Below, piece by piece: positions 24,415 to 32,240 of a stretch of 64,000 nt of DNA. Both the position numbers and the translations under genes were made by a program. The DNA is taken from contig NC_017093.1 of NCBI RefSeq assembly GCF_000284295.1, forward strand, positions 6,758,001 to 6,822,000, in the 5' to 3' direction. Below the pieces are notes generated by a model that saw only the letters and a list, made by a program, of their open reading frames with translations, ran no database searches and was not told the DNA's origin. Position 1 is the first letter of the stretch. Each line of letters starts with the position of its first letter. The stretch is from Actinoplanes missouriensis 431. Its GTDB lineage: Bacteria; Actinomycetota; Actinomycetes; Mycobacteriales; Micromonosporaceae.

Positions 24415-25392
24415 GTGGAAAACCGAGATTTTCGCAGGATGGGACGGTCCGCCTCGGTGGTCGGGCTGGGCGCCTGGCAGCTCGGCGCCGACTGGGGCCA
24501 GGTGAGCGAGGCCGACGCGCACGCGACCCTGCAGGCCGCCGTCGACGCGGGCGTCACCTTCATCGACACCGCCGATGTGTACGGTGACGGCCGCAGCGAG
24601 CAGATCGTCGGCTCGTTCGTGAAGGACAAGCCCGGTCTCACCGTCGCCACCAAGATGGGCCGCCGCCTTCCCCAGGAGCCGGCCAACTACACCCTCGACA
24701 ACTTCCGGGCCTGGACCGACAGGTCCCGCGCGAACCTCGGGGTGGAGACCCTCGACCTGGTTCAGCTGCACTGCCCGCCCACCCCGGTCTTCAGCAGTGA
24801 CGAGGTGTTCGACGCGCTCGACACCCTGGTCCAGGAGAAGCGGATCGCGGCGTACGGCGTGAGCGTCGAGAAGGTCGAGGAGGCGCTCACCGCGATCGCC
24901 CGCCCCGGCCTCGCCAGCGTGCAGATCATCCTCAACGCGTTCCGGCTCAAGCCCCTGGAGCGGGTGCTGCCGGCCGCCGCCGAGGCCGGTGTCGGCATCA
25001 TCGCCCGGGTCCCGCTCGCGAGCGGCCTGCTCTCCGGGCGGTACGACGAGAGCACCACCTTCGCGGCCGACGACCACCGCAACTACAACCGGCACGGCGA
25101 GTCGTTCGACGTCGGCGAGACGTTCTCCGGTGTGGACTTCCGGGTCGGCCTGGAAGCGGTCAGCCGGCTGCGCCCGCTCGTGCCGGCCGGCGCGACGATG
25201 GCGCAATTCGCGATCCGCTGGATCATCGATCAGCCCGGCGTGACCGTGGTGATCCCCGGTGCGCGTAACCCGGAACAGGCCCGCGCCAACGCGGCCGCCG
25301 CCGATCTCGCTCCGCTTACGCCGGAAACCCGAGAAATGATCACCGCAGTCTACGATGAGTTGATTCGCCCCCAGGTGCACGACAAATGGTGA
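24415..25392 (+). CDS. Aldo/keto reductase
   Basis: This 325-aa NADPH-dependent oxidoreductase has a TIM-barrel fold. The family residues are FIDTADVYGDGRSE (Asp and Tyr of the tetrad), the Lys in VATKMG, and His in LVQLHCPP. The C-terminal cofactor-binding stretch is VTVVIPGARNPEQARANAAA. The substrate is unknown. GTG 24415 has no Shine-Dalgarno, but a TAGGGT -10 lies 6 nt upstream. The gene overlaps the next small membrane protein gene at a TGGTGA junction. Confidence 0.92.
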   Translation: MENRDFRRMGRSASVVGLGAWQLGADWGQVSEADAHATLQAAVDAGVTFIDTADVYGDGRSEQIVGSFVKDKPGLTVATKMGRRLPQEPANYTLDNFRAWTDRSRANLGVETLDLVQLHCPPTPVFSSDEVFDALDTLVQEKRIAAYGVSVEKVEEALTAIARPGLASVQIILNAFRLKPLERVLPAAAEAGVGIIARVPLASGLLSGRYDESTTFAADDHRNYNRHGESFDVGETFSGVDFRVGLEAVSRLRPLVPAGATMAQFAIRWIIDQPGVTVVIPGARNPEQARANAAAADLAPLTPETREMITAVYDELIRPQVHDKW

Positions 25393-25625
25393 ACAATGAA
25401 ACCGTGAGGCCGCCATTGCGGGGCTGGCTCACGATGTCGTTCGGTCTGCTGGCGATCGTGCTCGGTGCGGTGTGGGCGCTCGAAGGCTTGAACTACCTCA
25501 CCAACCACCTGATGAGCGATCAACCGGTGTGGGTGGCGGTCGGCGGGGGCGTCGCCGTGCTCGGACTGGTTCTGATCGTCCTCGGGATGCGTCGCCGCGA
25601 GGCCGGCCGCCAGCAGCAGGTCTGA
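25386..25625 (+). CDS. Small two-helix membrane protein
   Basis: This 79-aa protein has two clear hydrophobic helices (about residues 17-37 and 48-66), an intervening short polar loop, and a basic C-terminus (RRREAGRQQQ). ATG 25386 overlaps the end of the aldo/keto reductase. GTG 25389 (a GTGA overlap) is an equally good start, and both imply translational coupling. The function is unknown. A strong terminator follows at 25666. Confidence 0.72.
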   Translation: MVNNETVRPPLRGWLTMSFGLLAIVLGAVWALEGLNYLTNHLMSDQPVWVAVGGGVAVLGLVLIVLGMRRREAGRQQQV

Positions 25626-25665
25626 AACACGGCCGGGAAACCGGCGGTGAGCACGGGAACAAAGA

Positions 25666-25696
25666 GGCCCCGCATCCTCGACAAGGATGCGGGGCC
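25666..25696. terminator. Bidirectional terminator hairpin
   Basis: A perfect 12-bp GC-rich stem (ggccccgcatcc / ggatgcggggcc) with a 7-nt loop lies between the small membrane protein (stop 25625) and the convergent cold-shock gene (stop 25744). Confidence 0.85.
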
Positions 25697-25743
25697 ACTC
25701 GCTCAGGCCGGCCTCCGCCAGGCGACCGGCTTTAGAAAAGGTC

Positions 25744-25947
25744 TCAGAGCGGGCGAACCTGCTCCGCCTGCGGGCCCTTCTGACCCTGGGCGATCTCGAA
25801 CTCAACCCGCTGGTTCTCCTCCAGAGTGCGGTAACCGCTCGTCTGGATGGCCGAGAAGTGGACGAACACGTCAGCACCCCCGCCGTCGACGGTGATGAAG
25901 CCGAAGCCCTTGTCTGCGTTGAACCACTTCACGGTTCCTTGCGCCAT
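25744..25947 (-). CDS. Cold-shock protein (CspA family)
   Basis: This 67-aa single-stranded nucleic acid binding OB-fold protein has RNP1 (KGFGFI) and RNP2 (VFVHFSAI), and begins MAQGTVKWFNADKG. ATG 25947 has a strong AGAAGGAGAG ribosome site. The 330 nt to the next gene include a likely long 5' leader, usual for csp genes, with an AT-rich stretch near 26120-26165 that may hold the promoter. No gene was found there. Confidence 0.96.
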   Translation of the reverse strand: MAQGTVKWFNADKGFGFITVDGGGADVFVHFSAIQTSGYRTLEENQRVEFEIAQGQKGPQAEQVRPL

Positions 25948-26214
25948 GCTGAACTCTCCTTCTGAAAATGCCGGCCCGCCCAACCGCAGTAGCGCGGGGC
26001 CGATGACCGTTTTCGAGCAGCGGCGCCGCGAGGCGGCCCTTTCAGAGGACGTCCCCTCCACGAGACCTCGCGACCTCGCCCGAAGTGGGCGATGCCCCGT
26101 GGTCAAGCGGAAGCAGCGAACCACGTACACAAAAACTGGCAACACTGTACCCGAAAATGAGGCCGTAAAGCTGCCCCTCGAAGGAATCCAATAATGGGTT
26201 GCCGATATGGAAAA

Positions 26215-26248
26215 GGTCCCCCACTTCGCGGTGGCGAAGCGGGGGACC
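26215..26248 (-). terminator. Rho-independent terminator of the DUF4235 operon
   Basis: A 15-bp stem (26215-26229 with 26234-26248, one G-U pair on the minus strand) with a 4-nt loop is followed on the minus strand by TTTT (26214-26211). It is 31 nt past the DUF4235 stop, an unusually canonical terminator for this genome. Confidence 0.85.
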
Positions 26249-26278
26249 GGCAAGACTCCTGTCGATACCGAAGTTGAT

Positions 26279-26551
26279 CTAGTCAGGCCAGTGCCCGGTC
26301 AGTTTGCGGGTGCTGATCGCGCCGCCACGATGGACCGCCGCCTTCACCACCGCGAAGATCGCACCCTGGATCGCGGCCGCCGCGAGGATCTCGCCCCAGC
26401 CGCGGTCCTCGTCGCCCGCGTCCGGGGCGTCGTCGTCGCCGGACACCACTTTCCAGGCCTGCTTGAACAGCACGCCGGCAAGCGTGCCGGCCGCGAAGCC
26501 CAGCGCGATGTTGACCGGTTTCAACGCGACCTTCTCCAGTTTGCCCGCCAT
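26279..26551 (-). CDS. DUF4235 domain membrane protein
   Basis: This 90-aa protein fits DUF4235: two short hydrophobic helices (PVNIALGFAAGTLAGVLFKQAW and AAAAIQGAIFAVVKAAVHR) around an acidic loop (GDDDAPDAGDED). The function is unknown. ATG overlaps the DUF3618 stop by 1 nt (TGATG), so the holin-DUF3618-DUF4235 genes form one operon. A canonical terminator follows. Confidence 0.9.
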   Translation of the reverse strand: MAGKLEKVALKPVNIALGFAAGTLAGVLFKQAWKVVSGDDDAPDAGDEDRGWGEILAAAAIQGAIFAVVKAAVHRGGAISTRKLTGHWPD

Positions 26552-26889
26552 CAGCGCCTCCCTCGCACGATCAGAATGATTCCCACCAGCGCCGCCAGCC
26601 CGGCGGCCACCAGCAGGGCCGGCGCCGGATCGGTGCGGACCCGGGTCTGCACGTCGGCGGCCGGCTCCTTGGCACGGACCGCGGCCTCGCGCACCCGGCC
26701 GGTGAACTCCGCGGCCTGGGTCAGCACCCGCTGCCGGGTCTGCTCCACCTGATCGCGGGCACGTGCCTTGACGTCCGCCTTGGCGGCGAGCGCCTGCACC
26801 GTCTCACCGAGCTCGGCACGGGTCTGTTTGATCTCTTCCCGCAGCACCGCCAGGTCCGGCTTCTCCGCGGAACCGTTTCTCTCGCTCAT
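26551..26889 (-). CDS. DUF3618 domain protein
   Basis: This 112-aa protein has the DUF3618 signature LREEIKQTRAELGETVQALAAKADVK, a helical Arg/Gln/Ala region that may form a coiled coil, and one C-terminal transmembrane helix (PALLVAAGLAALVGIILIV). It overlaps the holin-like gene by 4 nt (ATGA). It is a membrane-anchored helical protein of unknown role, co-conserved with its two neighbours in actinobacteria. Confidence 0.9.
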   Translation of the reverse strand: MSERNGSAEKPDLAVLREEIKQTRAELGETVQALAAKADVKARARDQVEQTRQRVLTQAAEFTGRVREAAVRAKEPAADVQTRVRTDPAPALLVAAGLAALVGIILIVRGRR

Positions 26890-27356
26890 GCCCGGCTACG
26901 CTCCTTGACCGCGTGCTTCACCTCGTCGACATCGGCCTTGATCCCCTGGATCGCGGCCGAGGGCTCGGGCGGGACCGCGCGGCTCACCTGCTTCTTGCCC
27001 AGCAGGGCCAGCACGCCGGCGACCAGGAACAGCACGACTGTCACGATCAGGGCGGCCAGCCAGAGGTCGAGGAACAGGTCGAGCACGATGACCAGGGTCG
27101 CGATGAGCGCGCCGACGCCGTACCCGGCGAGGACCCCGGCGCCGCCGAACAGCCCCGCGCCGATCCCGGCGTGCTTGCCCTTCTCCGCCAGCTCCGCCTT
27201 GGCCAGCGTCAGCTCGTCCCGGACCAGCTTGCTGATCTGCTCGCTGGCGCGTTGCACCAGCTCACCCGTGGACTGCTCGGAGAGCGGCCGGGCGGTCACC
27301 GGCGCGGTCTGAGCGGGTATCGGCGTTACCGCAGGGCCGTTCAAGACATCGGCCAT
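26886..27356 (-). CDS. Phage holin family / actinobacterial holin-X-like membrane protein
   Basis: This 156-aa protein begins with a flexible proline-rich stretch, then the conserved STGELVQRASEQISKLVRDE amphipathic helix and two strong membrane helices (about 70-95 and 100-122). It matches the putative actinobacterial holin-X group. No lysin or phage gene is nearby, so a host envelope role is more likely than lysis. ATG 27356 has AAGGGGG 6 nt upstream. It is the first gene of the three-gene operon. Confidence 0.87.
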   Translation of the reverse strand: MADVLNGPAVTPIPAQTAPVTARPLSEQSTGELVQRASEQISKLVRDELTLAKAELAEKGKHAGIGAGLFGGAGVLAGYGVGALIATLVIVLDLFLDLWLAALIVTVVLFLVAGVLALLGKKQVSRAVPPEPSAAIQGIKADVDEVKHAVKERSRA

Positions 27357-27436
27357 CGTGTCCCCCTTTCCGTGTGACCGGGGTATGCCCTGATCACGAC
27401 GTCCTCAATCCTCGCGGGAACACGCAACACATCGGG

Positions 27437-28624
27437 TCAGCTACGCGACACCGCGACCGGATCCGGACCGCCGAACGCGATGCCCCGGGTGTCCCCGTCG
27501 TCGCCGCCGCTGAACACCCGGGCCTGCTCGGACGTGGCGTCCAGCCCGGTGGTGTAGACCCGGGCAGTGCCCCGGCGGGTCTGCGGGGTCGCGGTGGCCT
27601 CCACCTGGCGCAGCTCGGCGCGCATCCGGGGCAGCGCGTCACGCTGGTGCTCCCAGATCCAGCCGACCAGCCGCTCCCGGACCAGGCAGCGCAGGTCCCA
27701 CAGGGCGCCCGCGTCGTTCGCGCTGACCAGGGCGCGCAACCGGACCATGCCGCCGGTCGCCTCGGTCACCTGCAGCACGCAGACCCGGCCGTCCCACAGG
27801 TCCGAGCCCTCGCAGACCTTCTGCAGCTCGGCCCGCAGCGGCTCGATCGGCGTCGACCAGTCCACGTCGACCTCGGCGGTGCCGAGCACCGCCGATCCGG
27901 TACGGGTCCAGTTCTGGAACGGTTTCGTGGTGAAGTACGAGGTCGGCAGGATGAGCCGCCGGTCGTCCCAGATCTGCACCACGACCACGGTCAGGGTGAT
28001 TTCCTCGATCCGGCCCCACTCCTGCTCGACCACGACCACGTCGTCCACCCGGATCGCGTCGCTGAACGCCAGCTGGATCCCGGCGAAGACGTTGCCGAGC
28101 GTGCTCTGCGCGGCGAGCGCCGCCACGACGCTGAGCAGGCCGGCCGAGGCGAGCAGACTGGCGCCGAGCGCCCGGATGCCGGGGAAGGTCATGAGCATGA
28201 CGCCGAAGGCGAGGACCACGATGGCCGCCACGGTGACCCGGCGCAGCATCACCACCTGCGTCTTGATCCGGCGGCGTTTCCGGTTGTCCGGGACGTCGGT
28301 GCGCCACTTCGCGAGCGCGACGTCCTCACAGACCAGCAGGATCGCGGCGACCAGCCAGGCCGACGAGGCGATGCAGAGCAGCACCAGCGTGTGCAGCACG
28401 CCGGCCCGGAACGAGAAATCGCCGGCGAACACCCGGATCGCCTGCTGGACCGCGACCAGGACCGTGGTGACCAGGAACGGGCGCCGGACCTTGCGCGCCA
28501 GATCGGCAGCGAGCGGCGAACGCCGGCCCACCCGGCGGACGACTTTGTGCAGGATCTCGTCGATCACGATCGTCGCGGTCGCGGCGATCACCACGGCGAG
28601 GACGGCTGTCACGAGGCTGGACAC
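27437..28624 (-). CDS. MscS family mechanosensitive ion channel
   Basis: This is a 395-aa channel with about four membrane helices. The pore helix and beta domain run GASLLASAGLLSVVAALAAQ, then STLGNVFAGIQLAFSDAIRVDD, the glycine/alanine-rich MscS signature. The C-terminal cytoplasmic domain has WDDRRLILPTSYF and a tail of about 40 polar residues. It is expected to open under osmotic downshift. GTG 28624 follows GGGAGG by about 8 nt. In-frame codons upstream lack a start context. Confidence 0.92.
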   Translation of the reverse strand: MSSLVTAVLAVVIAATATIVIDEILHKVVRRVGRRSPLAADLARKVRRPFLVTTVLVAVQQAIRVFAGDFSFRAGVLHTLVLLCIASSAWLVAAILLVCEDVALAKWRTDVPDNRKRRRIKTQVVMLRRVTVAAIVVLAFGVMLMTFPGIRALGASLLASAGLLSVVAALAAQSTLGNVFAGIQLAFSDAIRVDDVVVVEQEWGRIEEITLTVVVVQIWDDRRLILPTSYFTTKPFQNWTRTGSAVLGTAEVDVDWSTPIEPLRAELQKVCEGSDLWDGRVCVLQVTEATGGMVRLRALVSANDAGALWDLRCLVRERLVGWIWEHQRDALPRMRAELRQVEATATPQTRRGTARVYTTGLDATSEQARVFSGGDDGDTRGIAFGGPDPVAVSRS

Positions 28625-28697
28625 TGAGCTTTCCCTCCCAGGTGGGGTTCTGTGCCAGCGCCCTAGTTTGCCCCGGAAGGCTGTCCGCACACGGCTG

Positions 28698-28731
28698 ACG
28701 GCAGATGTCAGACATAGCTCACATCTGCCGT
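28698..28731 (-). terminator. Hairpin after the DUF1206 gene
   Basis: A perfect 11-bp stem (acggcagatgt / acatctgccgt) with a 12-nt loop lies 25 nt beyond the DUF1206 stop and upstream of mscS. There is no U-tract. It could also be an operator for mscS. Confidence 0.6.
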
Positions 28732-28755
28732 CGTGCCCGGCGCGTCCGCTTGGGT

Positions 28756-29580
28756 TCAGATCTTGCGGTACTTGGCCTGCGCGATGCAGTAGACCCCGAA
28801 CGCGGCGATACCGGCCGCGATCACCGCGAGCACCCAGACACCCCACGAGTAGGACGCCAGGGTCTTCAGGGCGGCGTCCAGGCCACGGGCCTTCTCCGGG
28901 TCGTAGTTCACGGCGGCCAGCACGACCAGCAGGCCGGCGATGCCGTACGCGACGCCCTTGGCGGTGTACCCGGCGACGCCGAGCTTGATGATCGACTCAC
29001 GGGAGTTCGCCGGCATCTGACCGGTGTTGAGGTGCTTCACGAACTTGCGCTTGAGGCCGTAGTAGGCCATCCCGACGCCGATGCCGAGCACCACGAGGCC
29101 GATCAGGCCGACCAGCCAGCGGCCACCGGAGGAGCTCATCAGACCGGAGGTCTTGCTCTCGTAGTTGTCGCCCATCGAGGCGTTCGCGCCCTGGATCACC
29201 TTGACGGCCATCCAGGCCAGGTACGCGTAGAGGACCGCCCGCACCCCGGAGAGCACCCGCTCGGCCATGGCCGTGCGGTTACGCTCGCCGCTCTCGCCGA
29301 TGGCCGCCTCGAAGGCCTGCCAGATCGCCATCGCCACGAGGCCGACGGCGATCACGACGAGCAGCGTCTTGCCGTAGGAGTGCCGGGCCAGCTCCTGCAG
29401 GGCCCCGGACTGGTCGCTCTCCTGCCCGGAACTGCCGAAGGCCACCTGCAGCGCGATCCAGGCGAAGAGCAGGTGAATGATGCCGTACCCGATGAAGCCA
29501 CCTCGGGCGAGGTACTCCAGAGGCTTGCTCTCGGCGGCACGCGACGCGTGGTGCTTGACGTTCGAGGTCGTGGAGGACAT
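28756..29580 (-). CDS. DUF1206 domain membrane protein
   Basis: This 274-aa protein is built of three repeats of a two-helix DUF1206 unit (six membrane helices), each starting with a G-x-x-x-x-G-I pattern (ARGGFIGYGIIHLLFAW, GVRAVLYAYLAWMAVK, GYTAKGVAYGIAGLLVVLA). The function is unknown. ATG 29580 is reached by TTTGAC-16 nt-CACATT, the -10 ending 6 nt before the ATG, so the transcript may be leaderless. Confidence 0.9.
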   Translation of the reverse strand: MSSTTSNVKHHASRAAESKPLEYLARGGFIGYGIIHLLFAWIALQVAFGSSGQESDQSGALQELARHSYGKTLLVVIAVGLVAMAIWQAFEAAIGESGERNRTAMAERVLSGVRAVLYAYLAWMAVKVIQGANASMGDNYESKTSGLMSSSGGRWLVGLIGLVVLGIGVGMAYYGLKRKFVKHLNTGQMPANSRESIIKLGVAGYTAKGVAYGIAGLLVVLAAVNYDPEKARGLDAALKTLASYSWGVWVLAVIAAGIAAFGVYCIAQAKYRKI

Positions 29581-29640
29581 GGCTCCAATGTGACCGAGGG
29601 CGACTTTCGTCAAACCCCGTGTGCGAATGGCGCGAGGGTG

Positions 29641-29970
29641 TTATCGCGAGATCTGCACCTGGACCTGGTCCTTGGTGACGCTGTCCAGCGACACCTGCAG
29701 GCCGCCGACGTCGACCGCCTGCTGGCCCTTGGTGAGCGAGACCTGCTCACCGGCGACGTCGAGGGTGACCGTGTTCTCGTCGGCGCTGACGAACTTGGCC
29801 TCCACGCCGAGGACGCTCACGCTGGCGTTTGTCTCACGGTCGATGGTCACGGTGCACTCGTCGAGGCTGCAGTCGACGTTGTCGTTGCTGCACCCGGTCA
29901 GCAGGGTGAGACCGAGGGCGGCGGAGGCGACAGCGGCAGCGAGACGGCGGCGAGGCAGAGAGATCAACAC
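29641..29970 (-). CDS. Small secreted lipoprotein
   Basis: This 109-aa protein has a lipoprotein signal: a basic start, a hydrophobic stretch and the lipobox LLTGC (Cys about residue 26). The mature part is a small acidic domain with two further Cys (DCSLDECTVTID), probably disulfide-linked, and beta-strand-like repeats (VSVLGVEAKFV, VTLDVAGEQVSL, LQVSLDSVT). GTG 29970 follows GAAGGG closely; TTG 29967 is an alternative. The function is unknown. It is divergent from the acetyltransferase at 30012. Confidence 0.8.
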   Translation of the reverse strand: MLISLPRRRLAAAVASAALGLTLLTGCSNDNVDCSLDECTVTIDRETNASVSVLGVEAKFVSADENTVTLDVAGEQVSLTKGQQAVDVGGLQVSLDSVTKDQVQVQISR

Positions 29971-30011
29971 CCCTTCACGGTACGGGGTCGGAGCAAATCT
30001 AAGCTGATCGA

Positions 30012-30299
30012 GTGAGCGACTTCGAGGTCCGTGACAACCCCGCGGCACGCCGGTTCGAACTGCTCGTCGACGGCGAGGTGGGCGCCCTGGCCGTCTACCA
30101 CACCCGTGGCGACACGGTGATCATCCTGCACACCGAGACCGCGCCCGAGATGCAGGGCCGTGGTCTGGCGAGCGAGCTGGCCCGCCAGACCCTGGATCAG
30201 ATCCGTGCCCGTGGCGGCACGGTCGTCCCGTCCTGTCCGTTCTTCGCCAAGTACATCGGCGAGCACCCGGAGTACGCCGACCTGGTGCACCGGGGTTAA
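30012..30299 (+). CDS. Small GNAT-like N-acetyltransferase (PF14542 type)
   Basis: This 95-aa protein has the short Gcn5-related fold: LLVDGEVGALAVYH, HTETAPEMQGRGLASELARQTLDQ (acetyl-CoA loop Q-G-R-G-L-A) and PSCPFFAKYIGEHPEY. The C-terminal CPF-x-YI-x-HPEY block is diagnostic of this small family. GTG 30012 has no ribosome site; TAAGCT (30000-30005) ends 6 nt upstream. Its last codons and TAA stop are the first unit of an 18-bp tandem repeat. Confidence 0.9.
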   Translation: MSDFEVRDNPAARRFELLVDGEVGALAVYHTRGDTVIILHTETAPEMQGRGLASELARQTLDQIRARGGTVVPSCPFFAKYIGEHPEYADLVHRG

Positions 30300-30370
30300 C
30301 CGGTGCACCAGGGTTGATCGGTGCACCGGGGTTGATCGGTGCACCAGGGTCGATCAGCGCACCGGGGTCA
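30285..30370. repeat. 18-bp tandem repeat across a convergent 3' junction
   Basis: Units of about ggtgcaccggggttgatc begin at 30285, 30303, 30321, 30339 and 30357. The first encodes the last residues and TAA stop of the acetyltransferase. The next ones keep frame and carry TGA at the equivalent place. The last contains the stop codon of the opposite-strand GH3 gene. The repeat probably arose by duplication of the acetyltransferase 3' end. Confidence 0.88.
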
Positions 30371-31957
30371 GGCAGCCACCGGTTCGGCCGCGGGGGCCGG
30401 GACGTTCGGGCCGGCGATCAGCTCGGCGGCGGCCAGCCCGAGGGCGCGGGTGGCGCCGTGGGTGGCGATGTGGACTCCCCCGGTGACCTCGGCCGGGATG
30501 CCCATCTCGACCACTATCGCGTCCGGCCGGACGGCGAGCACCGCGCTCAGCGTGTCGGCGATCCACGGGTGCCGGTGCACGTCCCGGACCACCAGCACGA
30601 GCGGGCGGTCATCGGCGCCGGCCAGCACCGGCTCGGCGCGGTCGGCGAGCCCGTCCAGGTCGTCGGCGGTCAGCCGGCGCGAGGTGGTGCCCGGCAGCAG
30701 GCCGGCCAGCGGCGCGCCCAGGCCCCACGGCGTCTCGCTGCCGATCGCGATGTTGCGCGCCGGGGCGAACTCGACCACGTGCGGGGCGCCTGTCACCGGC
30801 AGCTCGGGACCGCCCTCGGCGACGGTCACCTTGATCGCGCGGCGGGCGGCGGCCAGGCCGACGGCCGAGCCGCGGGCGGCCGGCGGCGCCGCGAGGACCG
30901 CCACGCCGGGCTCGGCCGCGGCGTCCGCGATGGCCCGCGCGCCGGTCTCGGTCTGCCGCCGGGTGGTCCAGGCGGCGAGGGAACGGACCCGGGCGACCGC
31001 GTCCCGTAGCCGCTCCTCGGGCAGGTCTCCGCTGCGCACCGCGGCCACGATCGCGTCCCGTAGCTCGATCGCGGTCTGCTCGTCGGCGTTCTCGCCGCCG
31101 ACGCAGATCGCGTCCACTCCCGCGGCGAGGGCGCGGACCGCGGCGCCGGCCAGGCCGAAGCGGCGGCTGACGCCCTGCATCTCGATGGCGTCGGTGACGA
31201 TCACGCCCTGGAACCCGAGCTCCTCGCGGAGCAGGCCGGCCAGGATCCGCCGGCTCAGCGTGGCCGGCAGTTCCGGGTCGTACGCCGGGACCAGCAGGTG
31301 ACCGGTCATCACCGCCTTCGCGCCGGCCGCGATCGCCGCCCGGAACGGGACCAGCTCGCCCGCGTCCAGCTCGGCCCGGCTCCGGGCGATCAGCGGCACG
31401 TCGTGGTGCGAGTCGACACTGGTGTCGCCGTGACCCGGGAAGTGCTTGGCACACCCGGCCACACCGGACTCCTGAAGACCCCGGACGAACGCCGCGGTGT
31501 GCCGGGCCGCCAGTTCCGGGTCAGCCCCGAACGCCCGTACCCCGATGACCGGGTTTGCGGGGTTGTTGTTGACGTCTGCGTCGGGCGCGTAGTCGAGCGT
31601 GATGCCGGCGTCCGCGAGGTCGCGTCCCAGGTCGCGGGCGACCGCCTCGGTCAGCTCCGGATCGTCGATCGCGCCCAGCGCCAGGTTGCCCGGGCGGGAG
31701 CTGCCGTGCCGTGACTCGAACCGGGTGACGTCACCGGCCTCCTCGTCGATCGCCACGATCACGTCCGGGTGCTCGGCCCGCAGCTGCGCGGTGAGCGCCG
31801 CGACCTGGACCGGAGACTCGACGTTGCGGGCGAAGAGGGCGACACCGCCCAGCCCGGCACCGAGCCAGCGGCGGACCCAGTCCGGTGCGGATGTGCCGAC
31901 GAAACCCGGCTGCATGACAGCAGCGGCGAGTTCCGGCAGTTCGCCGTGAATGGACAT
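30368..31957 (-). CDS. Glycoside hydrolase family 3, beta-N-acetylhexosaminidase (NagZ-like)
   Basis: This 529-aa protein is predicted to hydrolyse N-acetylglucosaminides in peptidoglycan turnover. The diagnostic KHFPGHG and DSHHDVP motif region carries the NagZ-type catalytic His, and the nucleophile Asp is in IVTDAIEM. The N-terminal TIM barrel is complete, and a C-terminal alpha/beta domain (residues about 350-529) follows, as in two-domain GH3 enzymes. No signal peptide is seen, suggesting a cytoplasmic recycling role. ATG 31957 has GGGGG upstream. Its stop lies inside the 18-bp repeat. Confidence 0.92.
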   Translation of the reverse strand: MSIHGELPELAAAVMQPGFVGTSAPDWVRRWLGAGLGGVALFARNVESPVQVAALTAQLRAEHPDVIVAIDEEAGDVTRFESRHGSSRPGNLALGAIDDPELTEAVARDLGRDLADAGITLDYAPDADVNNNPANPVIGVRAFGADPELAARHTAAFVRGLQESGVAGCAKHFPGHGDTSVDSHHDVPLIARSRAELDAGELVPFRAAIAAGAKAVMTGHLLVPAYDPELPATLSRRILAGLLREELGFQGVIVTDAIEMQGVSRRFGLAGAAVRALAAGVDAICVGGENADEQTAIELRDAIVAAVRSGDLPEERLRDAVARVRSLAAWTTRRQTETGARAIADAAAEPGVAVLAAPPAARGSAVGLAAARRAIKVTVAEGGPELPVTGAPHVVEFAPARNIAIGSETPWGLGAPLAGLLPGTTSRRLTADDLDGLADRAEPVLAGADDRPLVLVVRDVHRHPWIADTLSAVLAVRPDAIVVEMGIPAEVTGGVHIATHGATRALGLAAAELIAGPNVPAPAAEPVAA

Positions 31958-32095
31958 GCGCCCCCGTACCTCCGATGCATTGACGAACGCCTATGTGAAC
32001 GTTCTCCCTGTCCGGGGACCCATGCTCACACCCGATCCGCGATTAGTCAACAAACCTTTCTATTAGCTGTGGCACCGTCCCGGTAAACTCCGGGC

Positions 32096-32224
32096 GTGCC
32101 GTACACCCCCCTCGCGGCGACCGGCATCGACTGGTCCGAGATCCACGCGGTCCGTCTGCTCGGCGTCGCTCTGGCCGTCCTCTTCCTGCTCTGGGCGATC
32201 CGCCGCATGTTCGGCGGCAAATAG
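32096..32224 (+). CDS. 42-aa small membrane protein
   Basis: GTG 32096 starts MPYTPLAATGIDWSEIHAVR, followed by a hydrophobic helix (LLGVALAVLFLLWAI) and a basic tail RRMFGGK. TAAACT (32084-32089) ends 6 nt before the GTG, a leaderless-promoter layout, and no other gene explains that -10. The stop is 16 nt before the F420 oxidoreductase start. The function is unknown. Confidence rests on promoter spacing, topology and codon composition. Confidence 0.6.
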   Translation: MPYTPLAATGIDWSEIHAVRLLGVALAVLFLLWAIRRMFGGK

Positions 32225-32240
32225 GGGTAACGGGCGGCCC

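Noticed and set aside
26886..27356. Prophage remnant because of the holin-like protein
   Set aside because: No lysin, structural, integrase or attachment sequence is nearby. The gene is in a host-type DUF3618/DUF4235 operon.
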